Positions 38,588 to 46,477 of a stretch of DNA of 64,000 nucleotides are shown here, piece after piece. The DNA comes from an uncultured Lachnospiraceae bacterium (GTDB taxonomy: Bacteria; Bacillota; Clostridia; Lachnospirales; Lachnospiraceae): contig CAJOMN010000001.1 of assembly GCA_905235745.1 (NCBI GenBank), positions 310,001-374,000 on the forward strand, given 5' to 3'. The stretch's first letter is position 1. The number at the start of each line of letters is the position of its first letter. A model generated the notes under the pieces. The model saw nothing but the letters and a program-made list of their open reading frames with translations, ran no database searches and was not told the DNA's origin. The translations under genes were made by a program, and so were the position numbers.

Positions 38588-39543
38588 AGCAGTCTGATAT
38601 CACAATAGATATACATGCGGACGACTATGCTCTTACCGTCAACACATCCCGTGAAATACTCGGGCTGATAAGGGACGGCGTACTTGACAGCATAAGTATC
38701 GTTCCCAACATGGATTGTTTTGATGAATGCATGGATCTGCTAAAAAGCGAGATCCCCCATCTGACAACCCTTCCCAAAATGTCCGTTCACTTAAATCTTG
38801 TAGAAGGCCTGCAGCTGTCCGGAGCCGCAGACGGGTCAAACAGCGTATTGATCAGTTCGACATGGAAGAGTCTGTTTCTGGCATCATATAACCCGCTGCA
38901 AAGAAATACCGTTAAACAGTATGTAAAAAAAGAAATATCGGCACAGATCGGGCGTGTGCAGCCGGTAATAGAAGAATGCATCAATATCGCGCAGCAGAAC
39001 AATGTCCGCTTTGATCAGACATCCCTTCGGATCGACAGTCACCAGCACACACACATGATCCCTGTCGTATGGTATGCGCTTTGCGAATACCTTGCCGAGA
39101 ATAACCTTACTCCCGAATATATCAGGAACTCCAAAGAACCGCTGATGCCTTTTATTGCATCTGTGTCTCTTTGGAAAACCTATTCTCCGGTAAACATTGT
39201 CAAGAACCGTATACTGAACTTCTACTCCGGAAAATGTGACAGATATTACCGCAGGAACGGGCATAAACCTATGTATCTGTGGGGTCTTGTAATGAGCGGC
39301 AGGATGGATCAGGACAGAATAGAGCAGCTGTATCCGTCTCTTATACGTGTAGCCGGGGAAAAAAGCCGCTCGCTTGAGATACTGTTTCACCCGGGGCGTA
39401 TGCTCGCCGAAGAGAGCCGGGAAGGTATCCCGGAAGACGCCGCAAATGATTTTTACCTGTCGGATAACAGAGATACGGAGAAGGACGGCGCAAGATGCGC
39501 CGGAGGGCTAACGGATCAGATGCCATTCGACCGGCTAACGTAA
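38584..39543 (+). CDS. ChbG/YdjC-family carbohydrate deacetylase
   Basis: 319 aa. The metal motif HADDYALT is at the N-terminus, with a second ligand set in DSHQHTHMIP and LEILFHPG near the end. The family removes N-acetyl groups from chito-oligosaccharides or hopanoid-linked GlcNAc. Here it may deacetylate the lipid-linked sugar made by the two upstream GT2 proteins (inference). The GTG start overlaps the upstream stop as GTGA. Its 3' end overlaps the convergent CotH gene by 9 bp. Confidence 0.84.
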   Translation: MKQSDITIDIHADDYALTVNTSREILGLIRDGVLDSISIVPNMDCFDECMDLLKSEIPHLTTLPKMSVHLNLVEGLQLSGAADGSNSVLISSTWKSLFLASYNPLQRNTVKQYVKKEISAQIGRVQPVIEECINIAQQNNVRFDQTSLRIDSHQHTHMIPVVWYALCEYLAENNLTPEYIRNSKEPLMPFIASVSLWKTYSPVNIVKNRILNFYSGKCDRYYRRNGHKPMYLWGLVMSGRMDQDRIEQLYPSLIRVAGEKSRSLEILFHPGRMLAEESREGIPEDAANDFYLSDNRDTEKDGARCAGGLTDQMPFDRLT

Positions 39544-41337
39544 TTCAAGTCTTGTATCTTCGTAAACGGGCAGATATTCACTGAATTCTCTTGCTGTATA
39601 CTCATATACCCATCCGTAATACTCATCATCGTCATATTCCGGAAGCTGATCCGCTCCAAGACATTGCCCGTCCGGTACTCTGATCTCGAAGAGTCTGTCC
39701 GGGTAGCAAAATGTCACTGTATGGATACTGCCGGAAGAATCGGGAGGATCAAGCGCCATCTTCTCGCCTGTCAGCATTTCATCCATCATTAATATCCGGT
39801 TATACATATAGTATTTCAGGTATTTTTCCGTGCTATCATAGTTCCGGTACTGTCCGGAATCGGCAAGATTCTCCGATTCTGCCCACCTGATCTTATCCAT
39901 AATTACGGAATTTCGCACAGTATCACAATATCTGCCGGCCTTCTTCTCATACAGGTCAACAAACAGGGGACGCAGCTGTTTATATTTGTCCGTTAGATAT
40001 GATCTGTACTCCGGGATTTCAAGCAGCATTTTATCCCATCTTAATGCTTCATCCGAATCACGCAATTGTCCGATCTGCGTTATGCTTTGTGTGTAATCCA
40101 GAAACACTCCGTTTGATTCGCCGAACGTACCGTCATAATCCCACCCGGGTCCGGCATACAGCCTGGGATCTTTTGATCTGTAGTGGAAATACCAGCTCGT
40201 CATCCCGGCATCGGAATTGAATCCAAATTCTTCTATAAGGAAACGTGTGGCAAATGAATCTATATCTATTAACTTCATTACTTCAGGATCCTTATTCCTT
40301 ATCATTTCATCAATATTCCGGAATCGGTCCTGAAGATATGCTGCCTCATCTAATGTAAGATTGTTCGGATATTTCACGGAAAAAGCATAATCTCCCAGTG
40401 TGAATCCGAGCGGAGCATCATCATAATAGTTTAAGATATCCTTTTCAATTATGTATACGCCTGAAATATCTTTGGGATTATCATCCGAATAATAACCGCT
40501 GATCCCCCGGCTTTCGTCATTAACAATTCTGTTGCTTGCGTATGCCTTGTTCTTCTTTTGAAGCTTTTGCCCAAGCACATCAACGCCGTGGTCTACCTGC
40601 TCACATACAGTGTATACCCCGCGATAATATCCGTTGATATACAGATCGGCAAATTCGGAATCGATCGTATAATCCATTCCCGCTTCTTTATTCAGATCAA
40701 ACATCAGCTTGCTCAGTACTTTTGTTCCGTCATAATGATTTGCGAGAAGGATAAATTTCTTATCGGGTCTCATCCCCGCAAGGGATACCTTATCATCAAA
40801 CGACAGGATATATGGCTGTTTGTCCGTATACCATGTACTGTTTCCTCTTCCCTTGATCATGACCGGACAAGCATTTAGTTCATCTACGCCGTGTCTGTCG
40901 GTAACCCTTATCCATCCACTGATATATTCCTCTTTATTGATAGCCGCGGCTTCCAATCCATCAGGCAGTGACAGATTAATGGTATATATGCTGCTTCCCC
41001 TGTGAACGCATATATCATCTTCATGGACATTTCCATATTCATCGGTAATATGTATGTGCACAGTCTTCTCATAATCGACTCTCGCTATCTTCTCTCCGTA
41101 TGCATATACATATCTTACCCTGACAAAGCCCGGGGTGAACAAATGTACCACTCCGTCCGCTTCCCATGTTCCGTATAACTGCTCGTCATCGGTCAACGAA
41201 TAAAAATACTCCCCGTTGATCGTCAACAGATCAATATCCCTAATATCTTGATCCGGGAAATGTAGCGCCAAAATGCCTGCGCCAGCCAGAATAAGAGTAA
41301 GGATAAGTATTAATATCACCCGCGTAGCTTTGTTCAT
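39535..41337 (-). CDS. CotH-family kinase, membrane-anchored
   Basis: About 600 aa. One N-terminal membrane helix (about 5-22), a beta-rich region to about 150, then the CotH kinase domain: IKGRGNSTWYTDKQPYI, LANHYDGTKVLSK, LYINGYYRGVYTVCEQVD and GPGWDYDGTFGESNGVF with the DYD acidic pair. It is closer to standard CotH than the copy at 23471, and lacks the lamin-tail domain. The frame is open from TTG 41355, but ATG 41337 begins a normal signal-anchor. Target unknown. Confidence 0.87.
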   Translation of the reverse strand: MNKATRVILILILTLILAGAGILALHFPDQDIRDIDLLTINGEYFYSLTDDEQLYGTWEADGVVHLFTPGFVRVRYVYAYGEKIARVDYEKTVHIHITDEYGNVHEDDICVHRGSSIYTINLSLPDGLEAAAINKEEYISGWIRVTDRHGVDELNACPVMIKGRGNSTWYTDKQPYILSFDDKVSLAGMRPDKKFILLANHYDGTKVLSKLMFDLNKEAGMDYTIDSEFADLYINGYYRGVYTVCEQVDHGVDVLGQKLQKKNKAYASNRIVNDESRGISGYYSDDNPKDISGVYIIEKDILNYYDDAPLGFTLGDYAFSVKYPNNLTLDEAAYLQDRFRNIDEMIRNKDPEVMKLIDIDSFATRFLIEEFGFNSDAGMTSWYFHYRSKDPRLYAGPGWDYDGTFGESNGVFLDYTQSITQIGQLRDSDEALRWDKMLLEIPEYRSYLTDKYKQLRPLFVDLYEKKAGRYCDTVRNSVIMDKIRWAESENLADSGQYRNYDSTEKYLKYYMYNRILMMDEMLTGEKMALDPPDSSGSIHTVTFCYPDRLFEIRVPDGQCLGADQLPEYDDDEYYGWVYEYTAREFSEYLPVYEDTRLELR

Positions 41338-41347
41338 GTCTTTGCTG

Positions 41348-42067
41348 TTATTCAATGAGGAACTTCAGGAATTCGACCGCATGATCCGTTCTGTTTGAAT
41401 TGGCGGCTATCGTAAAGACCGGCCTTTCGCCTTCCGTTTCGGCAACCGGATACGCGCCGGAATCTCCCATGTTGTTAAGGTAGGAACAATTATCAAGATA
41501 TATGCCCGCCCAATATGGCGTAAGATCATCGCCCTCATAGTCCTCTATCTCATCTGCGGACGGGTCAAAATAATAGAATTCATAACCCCTGTCAGCAAGC
41601 TCATCTGCCAGATCATCGTCTATTAGTGTGTTAAAATCCGCATATGCGTCGCAATTGGCAGGACGTTCCATGATATCCTTCGGACCTATGACTACATCGA
41701 TCTGACCGGCAGAATAGTTTGCTGCAAGCCGCTGCTGGAAAGCCATCATCGTAGTATTGAAATCATCGACCGCAAGAGTCATCTCAGTGCCGATCGTAAG
41801 GTGCTCCCGGGTTAGATCGATCCCTGCACACCTTACAAAATCATCATACAGTGTATTGGCACCGTCAGTATCATACCCCAGATAAGAGTTCAGCATTTCC
41901 GCATACAGATATGTCGGTTTGGAATTCTCGCGGTAATCCCTCATAAAAACCGTCAAGGCAATGATTACCGCTATAACGCCTATTATCCACCATTTATAGT
42001 AATCCCAGATGTATCCGGCCTTCTTCCTGCCGGACAGTTCCAGAAACTTCTCAAGTTCTATTTTCAT
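41348..42067 (-). CDS. Membrane-anchored protein of unknown function
   Basis: About 239 aa. A cytoplasmic start (KIELEKFLELSGRKKAGYIWDYYKWW) is followed by one membrane helix (about 27-43) and an acidic extracytoplasmic domain. That domain vaguely recalls a solute-binding fold (GQIDVVIGPKDIM, HAVEFLKFLIE near the end). I do not recognise the family. It is sandwiched between rfbH and the CotH gene with overlaps or short gaps, which suggests a partner or sensor role at the surface. ATG 42067 is preferred to TTG 42085. Confidence 0.66.
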   Translation of the reverse strand: MKIELEKFLELSGRKKAGYIWDYYKWWIIGVIAVIIALTVFMRDYRENSKPTYLYAEMLNSYLGYDTDGANTLYDDFVRCAGIDLTREHLTIGTEMTLAVDDFNTTMMAFQQRLAANYSAGQIDVVIGPKDIMERPANCDAYADFNTLIDDDLADELADRGYEFYYFDPSADEIEDYEGDDLTPYWAGIYLDNCSYLNNMGDSGAYPVAETEGERPVFTIAANSNRTDHAVEFLKFLIE

Positions 42068-42081
42068 GTTCTCTAGAGTTC

Positions 42082-43485
42082 TCAAGCAGTTATAATAGCA
42101 TTAACAATGGTCGTGGACATATAGTCAAGCATCTCATCTGTCATTCCGGGATATACTCCTACCCAGAACGAGCGCTCCATTATCTCGTCAGTGTTATGAA
42201 GGTCACCGACAATCCTGAATCCCTTTCCGGTTCTTCTCATCTCATCAAAGCACGGGTGTTTAGTAAGATTTCCCGCAAACAAAGCTCTTGTCTGGATACC
42301 TGCCTTCTCAATCTTCTCTACGACTTCTTTACGGCCAGCCCCTTCGCGGCATGTCATCATGAACCCGAACCAGCTCGGATCTGAGTGTTTGCCTGCCTTG
42401 GGAAGAATCAGCTTATCCTCTATAGCAAATCCCTTTGCAGCAGATTGTTCCTTCAGACCATCATACAGACGCTTAAAGTTCTTCTTTCTCTTTTCTACAA
42501 ATGACGGGAATTTATCAAGCTGGGCGCATCCGACCGCAGCCTGCATATCTGTCGCCTTAAGGTTATAACCGAAGTGCGAATACACATATTTATGGTCATA
42601 TCCGAACGGAAGTTCTCCATACAGCCCGTCAAAGCGGTGACCGCACAGATTATCCCTTCCCGAAGGGCATACACAGTCTCTTCCCCAGTCACGAAGACTC
42701 CTTGCTATCTTGTTAAGCAGCGGATCGTCCGTATAAACGGCACCGCCCTCGCCCATTGTCATATGGTGTGGCGGATAGAAGCTCGAAGTTCCGATGTCTC
42801 CCACTGTCCCGGTAAAGTGCCATCCGTCTTCCATTTCATAGCGGCTTCCGAGTGCATCGCAGTTATCCTCGATAAGCCACAGACCATGCTTGTCGCAAAA
42901 CGCCTTCACAGACCTCAAATCAAACGGATTACCGAGAGTATGTGCTACCATTACCGCACGTGTCTTATCCGAAAGGGCATCTTCAAGCTTTGACACATCT
43001 ATGTTGTATTCGGGGATCGTTACATCAACAAACACCGGAACAGCCCCATACTGGATTATCGGAGCTACCGTTGTGGGAAAGCCTGCTGCAACGGTTATTA
43101 TCTCGTCTCCGGGGAGTACTCTTTTTTTGAGCTCTCTTCCTTTTCCATCGTTTCCCGTATTTTCATCAAGCAGCGGCGAAGTCAGCGTCATGAAAGCAAG
43201 AAGATTGGCACTCGACCCGGAATTAACGAGAGAACAAAAGCGTACACCAAGATAGTTGGCAAATGACTTTTCAAACTGCTCGGTGTAATGTCCGGCAGTC
43301 AGCCAGAACTCAAGCGCCGAATCGACAAGATTTGTCATCTCTTCCCTGTCATAGACACGGGAAGCGTATGTGATCCGGTCTCCCGGCTCGAACTCCTTCT
43401 TCGTGTTATGATATTTCTCGCAATACTCGCCGACACTGTCAAGTATCTGCTGCCTTGCTTCTTCTTCGGTCATGTTTTCGTACAT
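42082..43485 (-). CDS. rfbH: CDP-6-deoxy-D-xylo-4-hexulose-3-dehydrase (E1)
   Basis: About 467 aa DegT/AspC-type enzyme. It removes the C-3 hydroxyl of CDP-4-keto-6-deoxyglucose on the way to 3,6-dideoxyhexoses. The usual PLP lysine is replaced by histidine in SSFYPPHHMTMGEGGAV, which is diagnostic for E1/RfbH. Cysteines near DWGRDCVCPSGRDNLCGH fit the iron-sulfur cluster of this family. The start is ATG 43485 with GGGCGGG upstream. The E3 reductase partner (RfbI type) is not in the window. Confidence 0.92.
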   Translation of the reverse strand: MYENMTEEEARQQILDSVGEYCEKYHNTKKEFEPGDRITYASRVYDREEMTNLVDSALEFWLTAGHYTEQFEKSFANYLGVRFCSLVNSGSSANLLAFMTLTSPLLDENTGNDGKGRELKKRVLPGDEIITVAAGFPTTVAPIIQYGAVPVFVDVTIPEYNIDVSKLEDALSDKTRAVMVAHTLGNPFDLRSVKAFCDKHGLWLIEDNCDALGSRYEMEDGWHFTGTVGDIGTSSFYPPHHMTMGEGGAVYTDDPLLNKIARSLRDWGRDCVCPSGRDNLCGHRFDGLYGELPFGYDHKYVYSHFGYNLKATDMQAAVGCAQLDKFPSFVEKRKKNFKRLYDGLKEQSAAKGFAIEDKLILPKAGKHSDPSWFGFMMTCREGAGRKEVVEKIEKAGIQTRALFAGNLTKHPCFDEMRRTGKGFRIVGDLHNTDEIMERSFWVGVYPGMTDEMLDYMSTTIVNAIITA

Positions 43486-43515
43486 ATCCCGCCCTTTTTT
43501 CCACACTTTTCATTG

Positions 43516-44454
43516 TCAATTACAGTACTTGATCGTACGCCTTATACCTTCCCGGAATTCCACTTCCGGCTCAAATCCCGTGTCCGCATGAAGTGCCGAG
43601 ATATCCGCACACAGATGCATGACCTGCTTGTCGGAATATGGCACCTCTCCAAAACCAAGGGGAAGCTTGGGATTGATCTCATCCCTTATGATCTCGATGT
43701 ACTCCCGAAGCGGTCTTGCATTTCCGGAGCCAACAGGATAGATGTTGCCATCCTTCCCTTTTTCGGCAAGAAGCAGCAACGCATTGGCTGCATCTTCGCA
43801 ATACAGATAATCCCATAACTGCTCTCCGGCAGTAAGAGACGGTTTTTCACCTGCCAGCAGTTTCCTTATCACTGACATTACCATTGTACCTTCGCCGTCA
43901 TAGGGACCGTATATACTGAGAATCCTTGTCCAGATATGCCTGATTCCCAACTCCCCACACAGTTTGCGGGTTTCATCAGACGCTCGCAGTTTCGCCCTTC
44001 CGTACTCATTTTCGGGATTGCATGGTGTATCAGGTGTCAGCACCCCCGATACTCTTCCGTACTCTGCCTGCGAGCCGGCACCGACAAATACCCTGCATCC
44101 AAGGCGCTTCGCCAGCCTAACGGCGTCAAGAGCATACGATACGTTTCTGTCCTGCAATTCCCTGTTGTTACGGGCATCTCCGAATGTACCGCCCCATGCA
44201 AGATGCAGGAAGACATCGGCAGATATACCGCTTCCGTGTTCTATCTCATTTATCCCTATACTCTTTGCAGTAGCTTCCGCCAGATCATCAAGCCCGCATT
44301 TTATAATCCTCACAAGCGGATCATTCGGAATCCTGTCAAGCCGCGAACTTCCCGGATTAACAAGCGCTACTACTTCAGTTTTCGACTGTATGCATTTACT
44401 GATAAGCGCCATTCCGATCGTTCCGGTGGCACCGGTGACTATTACTCTACGCAT
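43516..44454 (-). CDS. NAD-dependent epimerase/reductase of a CDP-deoxysugar
   Basis: 312 aa extended SDR: GATGTIGMALISK for cofactor binding, the GSQAEYGRVSG and NEYGRAKLRA catalytic Tyr/Lys segment, and YLYCEDAANALLLL. In rfbF-rfbH clusters this position is held by the final 4-reductase (abequose, paratose or similar synthase). Which sugar is made cannot be told from sequence. It lies directly downstream of the hairpin repeat C. Confidence 0.82.
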   Translation of the reverse strand: MRRVIVTGATGTIGMALISKCIQSKTEVVALVNPGSSRLDRIPNDPLVRIIKCGLDDLAEATAKSIGINEIEHGSGISADVFLHLAWGGTFGDARNNRELQDRNVSYALDAVRLAKRLGCRVFVGAGSQAEYGRVSGVLTPDTPCNPENEYGRAKLRASDETRKLCGELGIRHIWTRILSIYGPYDGEGTMVMSVIRKLLAGEKPSLTAGEQLWDYLYCEDAANALLLLAEKGKDGNIYPVGSGNARPLREYIEIIRDEINPKLPLGFGEVPYSDKQVMHLCADISALHADTGFEPEVEFREGIRRTIKYCN

Positions 44455-44471
44455 ATCTTCTTCGAATAGGT

Positions 44472-44549
44472 CGCTCGGACATTAGATTCGCCTTCGGCGA
44501 AGGGTCCTCGCGGTGCAGGCAGGGTCCCACCGCTTCGCGATTCCCCCTA
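44472..44549 (-). repeat. Dispersed hairpin repeat, copy C, between rfbF and the SDR gene
   Basis: On the minus strand it begins at the rfbF stop codon with a hairpin (ATCGC-GAAG-CGGT, imperfect), then TGCACCGCGAG, then the conserved CCCTTCGCCGAAGGCGAA hairpin, TCTAATG and CGAGCG. It matches copies A and B. Unlike those copies it sits inside an operon, not after a tRNA. It could act as an mRNA processing or stability element. Confidence 0.65.
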
Positions 44550-45323
44550 CCAGCATTTCCAAGGTGCTTTGCCCGAATCCCACATTTCCTCAAGCATATC
44601 GTGCTCGCGCTTCGTGTCCATGCACTGCCAGAATCCGTCGTAGCAGTATCCCATGAGGTTACCTTCGCGGGCAAGCTGCATCATTGGTCCCTTCTCGAAT
44701 ACAGTCCGGTCTCCCTCGGTAATGTACTCAAATATCCCGGGTTCTAATACCATAAACCCGCCGCTTACGCGCGAATTGTCCGATGGATCCTTCTCGCGGA
44801 ATGACCTGATGCTGTTGTCACTTTCCATATCAAGAATACCGAACCGCTGATTGACGGAAATAGCGGTAACGGTTGCAAGCTTCCCGTGCTTTCTATGGTA
44901 TGCCAGCACTTCATTGGGATCCAAATCCGAAACGGCATCACCGTATGTCATCATGAACGTTTCATCCCCGACATACTTCTGCACACGCTTGATGCGGCCG
45001 CCGGTCATGGTGTCTATTCCCGTATCAACGAGCGTGACGCGCCATGGTTCGGACTCATTGTTATGCACCGTCATATGATTTTCTCTCGTAAAATCAAACG
45101 TGACATCACTGTTGTACAGATAATAGTTGGCGAACCACTCCTTGATCATATGCTGCTTGTATCCGCAGCAGATGATAAAATCATTGTATCCTCTCGCACT
45201 GTAACCCTTCATGATATGCCATAATATCGGCTTTTCTCCGATCTCGATCATCGGTTTGGGTCGTAAATGACTCTCTTCACTGATTCTTGTGCCGTATCCG
45301 CCGGCAAGTATAACAACCTTCAT
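44547..45323 (-). CDS. rfbF: Glucose-1-phosphate cytidylyltransferase
   Basis: 258 aa. It makes CDP-glucose from CTP and glucose-1-phosphate, the entry to CDP-dideoxy sugars. LAGGYGTRISEESHLRPKPMIEIG and the ICCGYKQHMIKEWF segment are specific for RfbF. AAGGAG precedes the ATG. The next enzyme, rfbG, is not adjacent; its 3' part appears at the right end of the window. Confidence 0.93.
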   Translation of the reverse strand: MKVVILAGGYGTRISEESHLRPKPMIEIGEKPILWHIMKGYSARGYNDFIICCGYKQHMIKEWFANYYLYNSDVTFDFTRENHMTVHNNESEPWRVTLVDTGIDTMTGGRIKRVQKYVGDETFMMTYGDAVSDLDPNEVLAYHRKHGKLATVTAISVNQRFGILDMESDNSIRSFREKDPSDNSRVSGGFMVLEPGIFEYITEGDRTVFEKGPMMQLAREGNLMGYCYDGFWQCMDTKREHDMLEEMWDSGKAPWKCW

Positions 45324-45337
45324 AAGCCACTCCTTCT

Positions 45338-46390
45338 CTATAGGTTATCATATTCATTTCTCGCAATCGCGTATTCACGGAATCTTGGAAGTAGCAGGCC
45401 TATGTATCCGTATCTCGAAATATCAACCAGTCCTTTTCTGATCAGTTTGTCACGATACGTCGAAAACAGTCCTGAACTCATGCCGAGAGTATCGCGTAGA
45501 TCCCGGACTTTTACAAAACCCTCGGTTTCACATATGGCAAGAACTACTTTTTTGTCCTTCTCACTAAGTTCATGCCATATTTTATCATAAACATATTCCG
45601 ACAAATACTGATCGTACTCAGGCATAAGCGAGTCAAGCGATTTTCCTTTATGCTTCCACTGAATATACCCCAAGAGTTGAAACGCAAACGGATAACCATT
45701 TGTCAGTTTTGCCATTCTCATTGATTCATCGGAATCCAAATCAAAAACAGACGCATAATTTGACGCTACAGCCCTTATATTAAGCGGTTCAAGGGTTATC
45801 CTGGGAGCGCGATACAAAAACGTTAACGTCTTTTCATTCTGGAGATTATATATGTTCTCGTACAATCCTGTCATAACAAGATAAATAGGATACTTCTGAC
45901 GAATAAGAATCTGGAATGAGTGGGCGAACCGTCTGACATACTCATTATTAGATACTTCGTCGATAGTCACAAGCAGTCTCTTTTTATGTTTTGACATGAT
46001 CTCAAGCATCTTCTCAATTGCTACTTCGCTTGTGATTCCCGGGTCAACTCTCTCGAACGAGACACCACTTCCTCCGAATGAAATGCTGAGTTTTGATTTT
46101 ATAAACAGAGGCTTCACTTTTTCAATATTATATAGTTTTGCAGTAAGGCTCTCCATAAGATCACCTTCCGGATTAAGCTCTACTGTGACCCATTCGTCGC
46201 GGTCTCTTACTTTTTCTGAAAGTTCAGTTAGCATAACCGTCTTTCCGGATCCCCTGACTCCTGTGATCATGTATGTCCCGGAACTTGGTCTTTCAGATAA
46301 AAAATCATCCAAAATCCGGTTTGTCATCACCGGTCTGGAAATAAAGTGTTCCGGAAGAGCGCCAAATGTCAATGTAAACGGATTGTTCAC
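45338..46390 (-). CDS. AAA-family ATPase with C-terminal winged helix
   Basis: About 350 aa. The N-terminus NNPFTLTFG is typical of a Firmicute/archaeal-type ATPase family. Walker A is GVRGSGKT (about residue 45) and Walker B is LLVTIDEVSN (about 140). From about 285 a winged-helix domain follows (VKVRDLRDTLGMSSGLFSTY). GTG 46390 is chosen because AGGTGG lies 5 nt upstream. The tandem repeat 46391-46477 directly abuts the start. It is inserted in a sugar operon with no obvious metabolic link, so autoregulation or a mobile or defence origin is possible. Confidence 0.78.
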   Translation of the reverse strand: MNNPFTLTFGALPEHFISRPVMTNRILDDFLSERPSSGTYMITGVRGSGKTVMLTELSEKVRDRDEWVTVELNPEGDLMESLTAKLYNIEKVKPLFIKSKLSISFGGSGVSFERVDPGITSEVAIEKMLEIMSKHKKRLLVTIDEVSNNEYVRRFAHSFQILIRQKYPIYLVMTGLYENIYNLQNEKTLTFLYRAPRITLEPLNIRAVASNYASVFDLDSDESMRMAKLTNGYPFAFQLLGYIQWKHKGKSLDSLMPEYDQYLSEYVYDKIWHELSEKDKKVVLAICETEGFVKVRDLRDTLGMSSGLFSTYRDKLIRKGLVDISRYGYIGLLLPRFREYAIARNEYDNL

Positions 46391-46477
46391 TATAACCACC
46401 TATAACTTATTATAATTACTATAACTCGCTATAACCTGCTATAACTTTTTATAATCACTATAACTTACTATAACTTC
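46391..46477 (-). repeat. Nine tandem 10-bp repeats (GTTATAGnrr) leading into the ATPase start
   Basis: On the plus strand TATAA begins units at 46391, 46401, 46411, 46420, 46430, 46440, 46450, 46459 and 46469, with spacing 10 or 9 bp. The minus-strand unit is GTTATAG plus three variable bases. The last two units contain the Shine-Dalgarno AGGTGG and abut the GTG start. Near one helical turn per unit suits cooperative protein binding along one DNA face. Confidence 0.85.

Noticed and set aside
42082-43485. Ordinary DegT/ArnB sugar aminotransferase
   Set aside because: The PLP-binding lysine is replaced by histidine (HHMTMGEGG) and cluster-type cysteines are present, as in RfbH dehydrases.
44447-44674. 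Small minus-strand open frame spanning repeat C
   Set aside because: It is out of frame within rfbF and runs through the non-coding hairpin repeat; no ribosome binding site and no family-like features.
46391-46477. Short regular repeats resembling a CRISPR array
   Set aside because: The period is only 9-10 bp with no spacers, and no cas genes are nearby. It fits an operator-like array better.
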